This document shows, piece by piece, positions 21,883 to 33,267 of a DNA stretch of 64,000 nt. The DNA is from Glandiceps talaboti. Its lineage: Eukaryota > Hemichordata > Enteropneusta > Spengelidae. The notes below the pieces were generated by a model, which worked only from the letters and a program-made list of their open reading frames with translations, searched no databases and was not told the origin of the DNA. Positions within the stretch are counted from its first letter, which is position 1. Every line of letters begins with the position of its first letter. Position numbers and translations under genes: made by a program. Location of the stretch: positions 11,236,242 to 11,300,241 of the forward strand of contig NC_135565.1 in assembly GCF_964340395.1 (NCBI RefSeq). Direction: 5' to 3'.

Positions 21883-24537
21883 CAAACAATTTACATAGCG
21901 CCTGAATCCATTACTCAGAATGTTCAAAGTCACTTTACAGGACACTAAAAAGAGTTCTCAATTTGAAAATGCTCTCATAAAAAGATGAGTCTTAATGTCT
22001 TTCCTAAACTTGTCCAGAGTTGGTATTTGACGCAGAGCAGCCGGAAGACTGTTCCATAATTGTGGGGCAGCACGTGAAAAAGCACGTTCACCATAGGATT
22101 TAAGTTGCAGGGTGGGATGTGTAATAGATCTTTGTTTTTGGAGCGAGGTACACGTGGAGCATGCTTATAACTGATCAGGTCCGATATCCTTGAGAACTGG
22201 GGAGATATGGTCTGATTTCTTGCGGCGTGAAATAATTCTGGCTGCTGTGTTTTGAGCGTCTTGTAGATGCGTAATGTCTTTAGATGCTAAACCAAATAAG
22301 AGTCCATTACAGTAATCCAGTTTGCATGAGACAAGAGCATGGACTAGATTTTCACATTCTTCACTTGTCAGATAGCGACGAATGCGACCAATTTTTCAAA
22401 GATTGTAATAGATCGAATTGCATGTTATGGTAATGTGCTTCCTAAGAGTGTGTTTATCATCGAAGGTTACACCAATATTGGGTGCATAGCTAACCAAGTC
22501 AACAGAACGTGATCCAATGTTTATACTGTCAATGGGACGGGGTATGCGCATAAACTGAGACCTAATGAATAGTACCTCAATTTTACCATCATTTAGTTGA
22601 AGTTTGTTTTGTGTCATCCATGATTTTAAGTCCAGTACTGCGGTTTCCATCTTGGCTACAGTGGTGAATGTGTCAGCCAAAGCAAAGCCTTCATATAGTT
22701 GATTATCATCAGCATATTGTAGAAAATTCAAATCATGACGTCTTAATAGGGTGGCAAGTGGAGATATGTAGATGCAAAATAGCAATGGGCCTAACATAGA
22801 GCCCTGGGGTACGCCATATTGTAGATGTTGTGCTTTGGAGATGTTGCCTGATATCAATACTGATTGATGTCGGTCGTGCAGGTATGATTTAAACCATTGC
22901 AGTGGGATGCCGGTAATGCCGAGGTTTGATAATCTTGAAATGAGTATGTTGTGGTCTAATGTATAGAAAGCAGCGGACAAATCTAGAAGAACAAGTAGTA
23001 CACATTGTCCTGTCAAGTGTTATACAGATGTCGTTGTTTACATTGATGAGTGCTGTCTCTGTGCTGTGGTGTTTCCTGTAGGCAGATTGTAGTGGCTCTA
23101 GTAATGAATTAGCTGTAAGATATGAAGTCAGTTGGGCTGCAAAAATTTTCTCCATTATTTTAGAAACGAGTGGTAGATTGGAGACAGGTCTGTAGTTCTT
23201 GAATACATTGGCATCAAGTGAGGATTTCTTGAGAATTCGTTTAACGACGGCAGACTTGAGTGATTCTGAAACATTACCGCGAGTAAGAGATGAGTTAATG
23301 ATAAAAGACAGAATGGTCCACAAGTGTTCTTGGCATTGTTTCAGAAGCGATGTGGGGATGAGGGAACAGGTTTTAGACGGCGTGCTGTTAATAATTTTGC
23401 TGATATCATCTGCATTCACTGGGTTGAAGACAGACAGAGAAGACGAAGTGTGGGTTTCCAGAGAGTCAAATGCAGGCGTAGGCTGTGAATTATCAAAGTT
23501 TAGGTGGATATTTCTTATTTTGTCAATAAAACGTTGACTGAATTTCTCAGTGATATGGTTGACTGAAGTGTGATCTGGTTAGTCATGTTTTTGAGGGCTT
23601 CTGGACAGAGTGGAAAATATCTGAAATAGAGTCTTCTGGTTGTTTGAGTTTTCAAGTATCAGTTTGTTGTAGTATGTCTGCTTTGCTTTGCTTTCTGTAG
23701 GAGTTGACGTACATCTTTGCATTTCTAGTTTTGTGTTGCGCCATCGACGCTCAGCTGATCTTCGTCTCTCTTTTGCTTCATCAATCTCAGATGCATATCA
23801 TTTAGTATTAGGCCTTAGTGTAATTGTACATTGCTATAAGGGTGCGTGTTTATCCATAATTTCTGAGAGATGAGTATTATACGCTAATACGACAGAGTCT
23901 AAGTCGGATGGTGGTTGTCTGAAATCTGTTACGGATCCAGTGTCCTTCATGAAATCATCAGTTGAGATTGAGGATATTTTCTGGTAAACAATCTTGCGGC
24001 GTAACAGTGGTGGTTTCTCCAGCATAATCTTAGCATGAACGGGGTTGTGATCTGATATTATTTGAGAGTCGACAGAAATTGATGTAATACAATTTGATTG
24101 GTTTAAGAGATGATGAGGTCTACAAATGTGACCTTTCACATGAGTTGGTTCCAATACCCATTGTTGAAGACTGGAGGTATCAAGTAAATACTTAAATTTC
24201 TGGGTGGTAGGGTCTTGTAAATCATCCATGTGCATGTTGAAATCTCCAACAAAGTAGTGACCACGAACCTGTGGGAGGTGGACGGTATACAATGATAATT
24301 TTCAATGTGATGCCCTGATGACAAAGTGTAGCTTCTGTTGCTTCAAAGGACAGCAGATTTCATTGGATTCCATTCTTCTTTGTGTTTGATGGAAGATTTG
24401 TATAACATGCCAATTCCACCACCAGTAGAAGAAGTACGTGGAGTATGTTTAAAAGTGTAACCATTTATTATGTGTTCATCGCCTATTTCACTCAACCAAG
24501 TCTCAGTCAGCGCAAGGATATCAATGTCTGGTTACCC
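21804..24537 (-). mobile_element. L2-like LINE, 5' truncated, defective
   Basis: On the minus strand, from the 5' side: an endonuclease piece (DIDILALTETWLSE near 24520; GDFNMHMDD near 24240), then reverse transcriptase fingers (NYRPVSNLPLVSKIMEKI near 23190; SAYRKHHSTETAL), then palm (LLDLSAAFYTLDH, GVPQGSMLGPLLF and the catalytic YADD near 22706), then DIKTHLFMRAFSN plus stop near 21960. A 3' UTR ends in an (ATTG)n tail at 21804-21880, the hallmark of L2/CR1-type target-primed insertion. The AFYTLDH is usually AFDT(V/I)DH, so the first catalytic Asp is replaced by Tyr. Frames shift between domains, so the copy is inactive. The 5' end stops at TTACCCAGACTCTC. Confidence 0.93.
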
Positions 24538-24600
24538 AGACTCTCGCCGCTGGGGCCTTTGTCTACGAAACCTCCCCAAAATATATATTACCATTGACTC
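24538..24600. repeat. MITE-end fragment at the LINE 5' junction
   Basis: TTACCCAGACTCTCGCCGCT followed by GGGGCCTTTGTCTACGAAAC and CTCCCC matches the terminal inverted repeat of the MITE at 44727-45107. The LINE copy terminates exactly at it. Confidence 0.6.
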
Positions 24601-24880
24601 AGGGACTCGTACACCTTTACACGTCTGACAGCATTAATTTTCAACCCATGCTTTTGACATACTTGAACGAGGGGAGGGTCATATTATAGAGAAAGAAATT
24701 TTAAGGGGGCACGTTTTACAAACTGGATTCGGGGATGTCACATTTTACTCACTACATCACGCTTGATTTCTGTGACCTTGTAATTATTGAAGCCTTCCTA
24801 AGCAGACAAATTAATTTCATTGAGTATTTCAGTTATCGAATCAAATTCAAAACTGTTTGTAATTTCTAGTGTCAGGTATC
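24560..24880 (-). repeat. Dispersed repeat family G, copy 2
   Basis: Same order of segments as copy 1 and as 43330-43560. The minus strand reads CTTAGGAAGGCTTCAATAAT, ATCAAGCGTGATGTAGTGAG and then C-rich sequence. Confidence 0.75.
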
Positions 24881-25029
24881 ATTATGTTAACGTTGGTCGT
24901 ACTTTAAGACAATCAACACATGTAACAGACAAAAGGACAATTATGGAGGAAAAACATTGAAAAGATAAATAATGTCACTTTTAAAACACAACCCCTAGCA
25001 ACAGTAGTTGAACAATACTACTTCGGAAT

Positions 25030-25385
25030 TGGTCGTCCAATCAGTTAGGCAATTAAATCTGGCTTTAATTTGTAGGTGCCTAAAAGTCTTCTCCTTATCA
25101 CTCTGTCAAACTGATCCACGTTGATACAAACCAGCAGTGGGTGCCTCTGATGTAGGTAGACGCCATTTTCTTATCAGTTTGTTTCCGTTTGATAAAGATA
25201 GTCATAAACCATATGTCTAACTTTCACAGACATAAATAAACTGATAAAGGCATGGGAATCTACATCAAAGGCGCCCGCTATTGTTTTTTTATCCAAATGT
25301 ATGTCAGTTTGATAGTGTGGTGATAATAAGAAGATTTGTCGGCGCCGTCGAATGAAGTTGCAATAGTTCAACATTGATAAAAAAC
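25030..25385. mobile_element. Foldback element family F, full-length copy
   Basis: The left arm (CAATTAAATCTGGCTTTAAT ... GTCTTCTCC ... TCTGTCAAACTGAT ... GGGTGCCTCTGATGTAGGTA) is imperfectly complementary to the right arm (TCTACATCAAAGGCGCCCGC ... GTCAGTTTGATAGTGTGGT ... GAAGATTTGTCGGCGCC). The centre holds a second inverted pair (TTATCAGTTTGTTT and AAATAAACTGATAA). Related copies are at 35345-35680, 37320-37406, 42840-43080, 53057-53150 and 54820-55145. Confidence 0.75.
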
Positions 25386-25399
25386 GACTTTATGATCAG

Positions 25400-25515
25400 C
25401 ATCTGTAATTAGAGCAGGCTCCTACGCAGCGCGACTGTAAAAAGGTCGACCTCCACAACTCCCAGTCCAACTTTCCAAGTAGCGCTGCATTGAGTGGCGG
25501 CCATATTGGATTTTG
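25400..25515. repeat. Dispersed repeat, CTCCTACGCAGCG type
   Basis: Matches 8490-8600, and in inverted form 42805-42850 (AGCGCTTCTTGGAAAGTTGG). The block 24560-25515 as a whole mirrors 42780-43560. Confidence 0.55.
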
Positions 25516-25854
25516 TCGCAAAACCATAGTATTGAAATATAATAATAGTAAACACCGTATCTAAGGGTTACATTTGTTCATAAACATTACAAATATGAAT
25601 TACTTTTTATGTTTTGTGAAATTTCGATACCTCGGCTGAACTATTTTTTGGAAGATATGTACAGGAAAGCTGGTCGCTGGTTTACATACAACAACAACTA
25701 CTAATAAACTACCCTTCCGTTGTCAATCTCCACTGCCGGCTTTTACCAGCTTGACGCACGATACTACTCTACCCTGAAGAAGATCTCCTGTGTGTTGGTA
25801 ATGAAGTTTAATGTAGACAAAAGGACTTGTCATTTCTTTTACCAAATGTAACTT

Positions 25855-25855
<1 letters not shown>
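25516..25855. other. Non-coding stretch
   Basis: No exon or known repeat recognised. Confidence 0.4.
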
Positions 25856-25941
<86 letters not shown>

Positions 25942-25963
25942 TTCAAGAAAGCTAGTGCGGCGG

Positions 25964-26026
<63 letters not shown>
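25856..26026. repeat. (AT)n microsatellite with a unique 25-bp break
   Basis: Two AT arrays are separated by CACTTCAAGAAAGCTAGTGC followed by GGCGG. Confidence 0.96.
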
Positions 26027-26029
<3 letters not shown>

Positions 26030-26209
26030 GGAATTGTATATAATCGTAATGTAACCAAATATATTTCAGAATTGAGCAGCTGTATTTTATCGAAAAATTA
26101 ATTATTGCAACATGAATGCTTTATGTTAATTATGCATTAAAAAATAGGTACGTTTAGCGTAAGCTCTGTGACAAAAGTGACCGCTATTGAAGGCAGCGGT
26201 GTATATCAC

Positions 26210-26625
26210 CGATGCGTAGGAGCTTGCAATAGCGCTACTTCGAAATATTTGGCCGATGGTAGCGCCCTCACTCTAGGCAGGTCGTAACCACTTCCGTTTT
26301 GCGGTTATATTCGTTTGCGTTCACAACAGCGCATGCAGGAGCATGTGGCAGGTGAGATAGCGAAAGCACTTATATCCTGTCGTAAGAAATAAATACCTGT
26401 ACAATAAAATTTGTGTTTCAAAACAAAATAACCCTGAGAAATATTGCGACGACTGTTTTACAATCAACTCAGTTTTCCGAAAGTACCTTCGCTGGACCGC
26501 GTGCCACGGCATGCATAATATAACCGCAAAACGCAAGTGACTGCAACCTACCTAGAGTGAGCGCGCCACCAGCGGCAAAACATTTCGAAATAGCGCTAAT
26601 AATAAGTAATAGCTATTAGCGTCAC
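26210..26625. mobile_element. MITE with long terminal inverted repeats
   Basis: Left end: GCAATAGCGCTACTTCGAAA, then TATTTGGC, then TAGCGCCCTCACTCTAGG, then CAGGT and TTTTGCGGTTATATTC. Right end in reverse: ATTAGCGCTATTTCGAAATG, TTTTGCCGCTGGTGGCGCG, CTCACTCTAGGTAGGT and TTTTGCGGTTATAT. Arms of about 90 bp, interior without coding capacity. It also has the property of restoring AGCGCTA at both ends. Confidence 0.8.
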
Positions 26626-26639
26626 CAACGACTCATCTT

Positions 26640-26860
26640 ACAATTAAACGAATCTTTTGTTTCCAGATTTTCAAGCGTTTCCGTGTAGGTGGTGAAGTAA
26701 GGGAGCCTTCAGGGAGCCTACAGGGGAGGGCTGGAGGTATCAGGGGAGGGTCAGATTTACAAACCTGTTCTTGGGGAGGGTCATATTTTGCATTATAATG
26801 TTTGGGAGGGGGGAGGGGGTAGTCACATTTTACAATCTGTAGTTTTGTGACCAAATTGAA
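26640..26860. repeat. G-rich dispersed repeat (GGGAGGGTCATATTTTAC type)
   Basis: AAGGGAGCCTTCAGGGAGCC, then GGGGAGGGTCAGATTTACAA and GGGGAGGGTCATATTTTGC. Related runs occur at 27745-27890, 51180-51235 and, in complement, 43380-43470 and 5160-5260. Confidence 0.55.
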
Positions 26861-26883
26861 GATTCAATTATTGTCAATTTGTT

Positions 26884-26972
26884 TTGTTTGTTTTGAGATG
26901 TAAAAGTGAGTACTTTACATGCCCAAGTACAAATACATATATTGTAAGAAAATTGTTAAATAAAACGATGCA

Positions 26973-27014
<42 letters not shown>

Positions 27015-27015
27015 C

Positions 27016-27050
<35 letters not shown>

Positions 27051-27114
27051 AGGACGTTTTGAATGTAATAGAGAACACTGTATTGACTCATGTAGTGACA
27101 GTGAGTCAGATTAA
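26884..27114 (+). other. ORF spanning a (GAT)n repeat, poly-Asp
   Basis: A 76-codon frame in which GATGATGAT (26976-27048) gives a run of about 24 Asp, followed by LGRFECNREHCIDSCSDSES and a stop. The non-repeat tail is acidic with three cysteines and could be a transposase or exon fossil. No splice sites or homology support a gene. Confidence 0.2.
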
Positions 27115-27144
27115 AGTGACACGGATAATGGCAATACTGAAGGT

Positions 27145-27480
27145 GAACGTGATGATTGAATTGAATTGAAATTTATTTCACCAGAAATTATACAGATTAT
27201 ACAGATATTGAATAAATATATAGAAATGAAAGAGAGAGAAAAATACAACGTCTAGGGACAAAATAAAATTCTGTTGTGGACCAAGGACAGTAGTTCTTTC
27301 TGAACTAATCGAGGTCCAAGGCCCTGACTAACATGCTTAGTATAATGTATTGCTGGTTACACTGTTATAAAAAATAAATATATACATAAATAACAAATGG
27401 TCTTTATATACACACGCATCACACTCACTCATAGAAAAAACAAAACAAACCAATCATACATTCATGCACACACTAAATAT
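27145..27480 (-). mobile_element. Probable LINE 3' end
   Basis: The plus strand reads GAATTGAATTGAAATTTATT, then, in complement, GGGCCTTGGACCTCGATTAG, TTCAGAAAGAACTACTGTCC and TTGGTCC. A (TTCAA)n-type tail next to a degenerate body fits a minus-strand LINE 3' terminus. No coding motif was recovered. Confidence 0.4.
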
Positions 27481-27989
27481 TCATAAACTAAAGTTGATGA
27501 TGACAAAGATATCAGGGAACCTTTACAAGTGAGCAGATCAGGCAGAGTATGCACAATATGGAAAGCGCGATTTATATACTAAATAGATTGTTTATGATTA
27601 TAAGAGCAAGGTAACTAGCCAGTCTGTTACTGTTTGTCACTTTATATGTACAAATATTGCTTTCTAATACAGAGTCAAAATCATTTAATTTGTATGTATA
27701 CATATGATGGGAATATTGATTAACACTCAGTGTATGCAATTGTCATGGGGAGGGTCATGTTTTACAAAATGGGACAAATTTGGACCGGGTTCACTTTTTA
27801 CAAAAGGAGAATGGGGGGGGTCATGTTTTACGTAACATACCATGTGTAATTTCCCCCGATCCACCCTCCCTGTAAATACTTAAGGCTCCCTAAACTAACT
27901 TGCTACAGAGTAATATTTACCTTCCAACTCAAGCGAATGGCTCTTCATGTCGGGTGACCCTAAAAGGAATGACAACCCAAATGACAGAA

Positions 27990-29175
27990 AACGAATGACT
28001 CCAATCCTAAGTGCTTATTTCTTTATAGTGTAAAAGATCTCATGAAAATTCATTGCTCATATGAATAATCAACTCTGCTGACTCCCATGAGGCAATGTGG
28101 CACAGTGCAAAGATACCCTATAAAGGCCCAAAATAATGGAAGTTTTTATGCTGGGAAGTGCTCCCAACGATTTTCTTGTTTACAGACATATACAGACATA
28201 AACACAATCACACATTTCTATAGAACTCCATTCAGGTTTAGTCCTATGTGACAGGGTTATGTTGCTGTGGAACTGCCAAGGCTTTCCCAGTAAGCCCAAA
28301 GGCTATCCCGGAGTCACTCTGGCCCGCCAAACATCGCACCTGTGGGCTCCATGTGGTTAATCCCGAGTCATTACTCCAGGTCCCCCCCCCCCCGCCCAAT
28401 TTGCATTCGTATTGTGAGTGAAATAGAGATGACTGATACAGCCTACCCATCAAGTCTGTAACACTAGTCACCCTGGGGGGGGGGGGGGACATAAAAATAT
28501 CCACCCTCTCTAGTGGGATTAGAACTCATGACTTCCTGACGGTTAATCCTGAGCTCTAACCACTACGCTACAGGCCTAGGGAGCCGAAAATCAGCTTCAT
28601 GTTTCTCTGAAATTGGAAATAATTGTAGATGATGTAAAATTAGTTTTTTTTAATTGTTTATATTGCCATTAAAATGAGGTATTCATAATTTAGAAGCAAT
28701 TATGAAGCAAGCAACAACGACTATGATTAATTTCTGACTCTTGAACTTTTGAGGGAGGTTATTGTCCTCTTATGTATCGTTGAATTAGACCCAACCGACA
28801 AATTAATAACCAGTTAAGAAATATAAGACGTTGGTATTATGTGTTCAACTCTTTCTTAATAATTTAGAGGCCTAGGCAATCTAGTTACACCGTTACCTTG
28901 TACGATTTAGATCACATTGCAAATTAAACACCTAAATTTTCTAACTACCGGAAGGCAACATACGTGTATCATTTTAAAATGACAAATACGTCTATCTACT
29001 TGACGCCTTGCTACTGAAGGTTTGTTGAAATAATAAAAAATGTTTCATGAAATAATAAAACACATAACAAAAGTCTTAGATTGATGTCCAGTTAACGTGC
29101 GTTTACCGGGATTTTCTCTTCTTTGTGTCTGTATTAATTAATCACCTCACCCCATCCCGGCGTCTCCAGTAGACA
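27990..29175 (-). mobile_element. SINE-containing composite repeat, copy 1
   Basis: About 1.2 kb matching 59130-60400 in inverted orientation, in collinear order: AATTAATCACCTCACCCC, ACCCAACCGACAAATTAATA, the tRNA-like head, CACAGGTGC block, TTGCTGTGGAACTGCCAAGG, GAACTCCATTCAGGTTT and CTCCCATGAGGCA. It contains C and G homopolymers (28381-28393 and 28475-28488) where the copies differ most. Confidence 0.8.
28500..28585 (-). mobile_element. tRNA-derived SINE head (minus strand)
   Basis: Read on the minus strand: GGCCTGTAGCGTAGTGGTTA (A-box region), GAGCTCAGGATTAACC, then GAGTTCTAATCCCACTAGAG (degenerate B-box). Pol III internal promoter layout as in the copy at 59792-59872. Confidence 0.7.
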
Positions 29176-29179
29176 TAAA

Positions 29180-29925
29180 AGCTAAAAATACGATAAGAAA
29201 TTTTTTTTTTGTAATATTAAAGGCCATCAACTTCCCAAGCCATAGATCTGTTTTTTCCTTACGTTTGATTTGACAAAAGCAGGAGACATCTCCAAGGTAT
29301 GACAAGATTATTCAAATTTTGAGTCTTTTTTCGAGCTAAGTGATAAATCTATGATAAAAATAAAATGAATATATTTGCTAATTATATATTGATTATTCAT
29401 GAACACATGATGCACACATCTAAGTTATATACATCAACATCAAAATCTCAAGACCGACTCGTTGTTATAGGAAAAGTCTCGTCTAGTGTTGTATTGTAGA
29501 TCATTAGAAATAACCCATGATTTACACGGGATCATACATATTTCGTTAGGTAAAAACCTGGCATATATGGCATAACCACAAAACGCTTATTATGAGTAGC
29601 GCTAGACAGGCATCATCGTCAGCGATGAATCTGACAAATTTCATGTAGAGCTGTTTTGTGGACATAACTCTGCTGATATTTTTTTTGAATCCATTCGGCC
29701 GAAATGGAAAATATCCTCGGATAAACTGGCATATCATATCCATATGGTATAAACACAACTCGAAGAAATCAAACAGCTTCACATGAGTAGCACTCGATAG
29801 TAATCATCGACAGTGACGATGCCCCCGGACAAAACCTCCACTTAGTAATATAGATACGCATTTATACTCTACTGTATTTCTTAAAAATACAATTCTCTTT
29901 TTTTTTAAAAACAAAAGAGCCAACA
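29180..29925. other. Non-coding stretch
   Basis: CATGAGTAGC-type sequence near 29786 partly repeats GAGTAGCGCTAGACAGGCAT near 29593 (a local duplication of about 200 bp: AGTAGCGCTAGACAGGCATC against AGTAGCACTCGATAGTAATC). No exon supported. Confidence 0.4.
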
Positions 29926-29929
29926 CAAT

Positions 29930-30250
29930 GACATTTAGGCGTAAAAAGAATTGTGTGGTTCCCATTACATTCAATTTTAAAATAGGTGGGGTAGGTAGAT
30001 TTTTTATTTTATTTTATTATATATTTTTATTTTCACGTGTGAGTGTCTAGCCATTGTTTTCAAAATGGTCTCTGTGTTGTTTATTTCTTCCTATCAGATG
30101 TACAGCCATTACAGATTGGAAGAATAGTTTTATATTGTCTTTTTAAGTTGATGTCAGTTTCCGTATCCACCATTTCTTGCGAGACTTCACGATTTTCGCG
30201 ATTTCATTATTATTTTTGTCGAAACAAAAGTAAAACAAAAGTTTAGGGTC
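29930..30250. repeat. Dispersed repeat family R, copy 2
   Basis: TGTGTGGTTCCCATTACATT, GGTGGGGTAGGTAGATTTTT, CAGATGTACAGCCATTACAG and TGATGTCAGTTTCCGTATCC align in order with 19300-19530. Confidence 0.75.
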
Positions 30251-30289
30251 AGCGTGAAAAACTATGTGGGCTCGGGTAACCGGAACCAA

Positions 30290-30965
30290 ACAACTTTTTT
30301 CTTCCGTAAGGAAGAGATATATTTATGGGTGGAAGTCTGTGTGTCTGTGTGTCTGTGTGTCTCAGTCTGTGTCATCGTTTTCTCCATAACGGCTGACTCA
30401 TTGAATTCAAACGAAATTTTGAAGACGTATTCCATAGGGTAATGGCAAGACTTGGTTAGGTTTTGGCAAAAATCCCGTGAATATTAATGAGCAATTTAAG
30501 TAATTAATGATTTTCGGTAATTAGGCTATATCTCAAGAATGCACGCTTCAAATTCATTATAACTTTGTACACATATTTCCAATACCAAAACGCACCTGTC
30601 CTGAAAATATTATTTATGTAGCTATTGATTTTAATAAGATATTTGTATATTTTCGGTACATTGTACACACGATCGTCATGGACATTAAAGGATCTGTGTC
30701 ATCGTTTTCTCCATAACGACTTGCTCAATTCAAACAAAATTTTGAAGACGTATTCCGTAGGGTAATGGCAAGACTTGATTAGGTTTTGGTAAAAATCCCG
30801 TGAATATTAATGAGCAATTTACGTAATTAATCGCTTTCGGTAATTAGGCTATATCTCAAGAATGCACACTTCAAATTCAATATAATTTGGTACATGCATT
30901 TGCGATACCAAAGCGCACTTGTCCTAAAAATATTATTGATATAGCTTTTAGTTTTAATAAATTAT
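30290..30965. mobile_element. Dispersed element family T, two tandem copies
   Basis: TTCCGTAAGGAAG, a GTCTGTGTGT tract, then TCATCGTTTTCTCCATAACG, TTCAAACGAAATTTTGAAGA, GGGTAATGGCAAGACTT and AATATTAATGAGCAATTTA, TTCGGTAATTAGGCTATATC. The part from TCATCGTTTTCTCC onward is repeated at 30695-30965. Related copies at 39365-39620, 40440-40800 and 41545-41770 all start beside a (CTGT)n tract. Confidence 0.75.
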
Positions 30966-33170
30966 TGGCATATTTTTGTAGGCCACTAAAATGGAAAAAA
31001 TAGTTTCTCGTCAGGAAATGTTGTCTAAAGTGGTACGACGATGCGCTTATTTTTTTTTTTACATTCTCAACAAATGTCACAGTACATGTTGTGGTTGGCC
31101 AGGAGATCACTAACAGCAAGGAGCAAATAGCAATCAATGAGAAAAAATAACTTATTACATATGTTCTGTTTTATTCCAACAATTGTCTGTAGGAACAACA
31201 ATCTACAAACTTTGCCCTGACGGAAGACATTCAGTTTACATCTGGTTTCTATTTGGCTTTACTATAATTATTTTCCAGGCGTAATTTCAGACTTTGAACA
31301 CATCACAATTTGTATCTTATCCATACAGAAGTAAACATTAGTCATGGATAGAATGTAGTCTATTACCGATGTGTTTATCTTTAATTACTTGACAGGTCCA
31401 GATCTCATCAACTGAAATTGAATTTCCTGGATGTACGAAATTCATACAACTTCATAATTGGCTAATGATTTGGGATTTTTTACACAGCTTTTGTGAACAA
31501 TTTATCCACAAATACATTGAAGCACTATGCCGATGCTTGAACCGTATATAAACAACCAACTATATCATATAGATTGGGGGGGGGGGGGGGGGGGGCTGAT
31601 ATTTGGGATTTAGTCAAAGCCATAATCAGTATCTTTATGACATGGTCATGCATCTAATTATATATTTAAGCTGGTGAAAATCTTCCCATCATTATGTCTA
31701 TTTCGAAATAATATGTAGTTATTGTCGTCTACAATCATGGCTAGACACGTTGTGTATAGTATGATAATGATCATAATCTTTATTCGTCCAAATAAATTCA
31801 GAAATGGTCGTCACAAGAGCAGCGCCCTAATAATGAAGAAAAAAGGGGGAAACCGGACTACCCTGGGAAAACCTGTGTTGTTCGGCAGGTTCAAACCCAG
31901 ACTGCAGAGGTAAGAGGCGAATGAGCCACCTGCTCGGCCACCGAAAACCTGTCCCTTATTTAAAAAATCACAGTAATGACGCTAATTATTAAGTATGTAA
32001 ATTGTGTTTTGTGTAATTTAAGGTCTTTTAGAGCAAAAGTGTCGAACAAGTTTATACGTTGCACTATCATAGGGACACATCTGAGAGAGTGTTAAGCCAA
32101 TGAAGGGATTTTAGCCCGTCCGGCCGAAAGCTATCCGGCTAGCTATGGAAATAACGTCATCATTGTATACTCAATATCTCGGTTTACAAGTTGTATGTTT
32201 ATATCCAACTACTTGTCAATATTGTAGTGATTAATACAGATTAATTCATTTTTTGTTCTAAATGGCTAGTGTATAGTATAATACAATATGGGTAGAATGG
32301 TAGAATACAATACCTGTTCAGACACGCTGATTCACTACCAATGAAATGTGTTGCTTCAATGTTAGAAAGGAATTTGTAACATGCGGTCTTTCCAATCCTT
32401 AGGCTAGGATACTTACTGTGTCCCTTTTAGGCTCAGTTACATGTTTGAAAAATGTGGAACAAGCAATTTGAGATCCAGTAATCCAAAGATCGTTAACTGC
32501 GTTCATTTTAAAATCGCACTCAGATCTTTGTGACCATTGCAAAATAGTGTATTAAAGCAATTTTCACAAATCTATGTATAAACATATATGCCTTCGATGC
32601 CTTTTTTTTTAAATTTATGTTCACTATATATATTTTGTCAATATCATTCACAAACAAACCAAATTCATATGTGATTCATTACACCTACATATCACTGATA
32701 ACTCTTTTCATTGCATCTGACTCCATGTAATTAGGAAAATCTCATTAAAAGAAATAACGTGTGACACTCAACTATACGTTCCACGCATCTGCTAGTTGAT
32801 TGTGTCACCGTATCTGTCTTTTATCTGTGTACTTCGTGCATGAGCTTCTGTATACTTTGTCCACATATATGTATGCTTTGTCCACCTATATGCATACTGC
32901 GTCCACGTATCTCCACACTTTGTGCTAAACTGACAAGACAACTAAACTTTATCCATGCAATCATATTTTCTTTCCATCACCATTTCTCATACTATCTGCT
33001 TGCAACGTCAGCAGTTAATTTTTTTCAATATTTGTAACAATATCTCTCGACAACAATTGTAATGCGCATGCTGACATTTGTATAATAAACAAAATTAAAA
33101 AAGGACACGTATTCCTACAATTAAAACGTAGTTAAGATAGAATTCGATCTTTTGATCTACGACGAATGGT
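30966..33170. other. Non-coding stretch with a G-homopolymer and a SINE
   Basis: A run of about 19 G lies at 31576-31594. The SINE at 31855-31945 is listed separately. Minus-strand frames at 30877-31137 begin with a hydrophobic stretch, but from TTG and without acceptor support. No gene supported. Confidence 0.4.
31855..31945 (-). mobile_element. tRNA-derived SINE head (Ser/Leu-like)
   Basis: Minus strand: GGTGGCCGAGCAGGTGGCTC, then ATTCGCCTCTTACCTCTGCA, GTCTGGGTTTGAACCTGCCG. The A-box (GTGGCTCATTCGCC, 31917-31930) and B-box (GGTTTGAACC, within 31884-31898) have the spacing of a class II-like tRNA, but the sequence does not close into a complete acceptor stem. So it is a SINE, not a tRNA gene. 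Confidence 0.65.
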
Positions 33171-33179
33171 AAAATTATA

Positions 33180-33267
33180 TGCATGCATGCATGTATGTAT
33201 GAATGTATGTATGTATGTATGCATGTATGTATGTATGTATGTATGTATGTATGCATGCATGCATGTG
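33180..33267. repeat. (ATGC)/(ATGT)n microsatellite
   Basis: Mixed GCAT and GTAT tetramers. Confidence 0.95.

Noticed and set aside
21450-24880. A fourth secreted-protein gene (gene B) on the minus strand, from exon-like segments near 24770 and 21750
   Set aside because: The similarity to gene C is confined to repeat G and its non-coding flanks. No signal peptide exon or CC-x6-CC exon was found upstream, and the 21750 copy has a broken acceptor.
30877-31137. Minus-strand signal-peptide-like frame (IAICSLLLVISWPTTTC)
   Set aside because: It has no ATG (the frame opens at TTG), no acceptor with an ATG, and no downstream exon of the family.
31855-31945. A functional tRNA-Ser/Leu gene
   Set aside because: A and B boxes are present, but no acceptor-stem pairing can be traced. 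It fits a tRNA-derived SINE.
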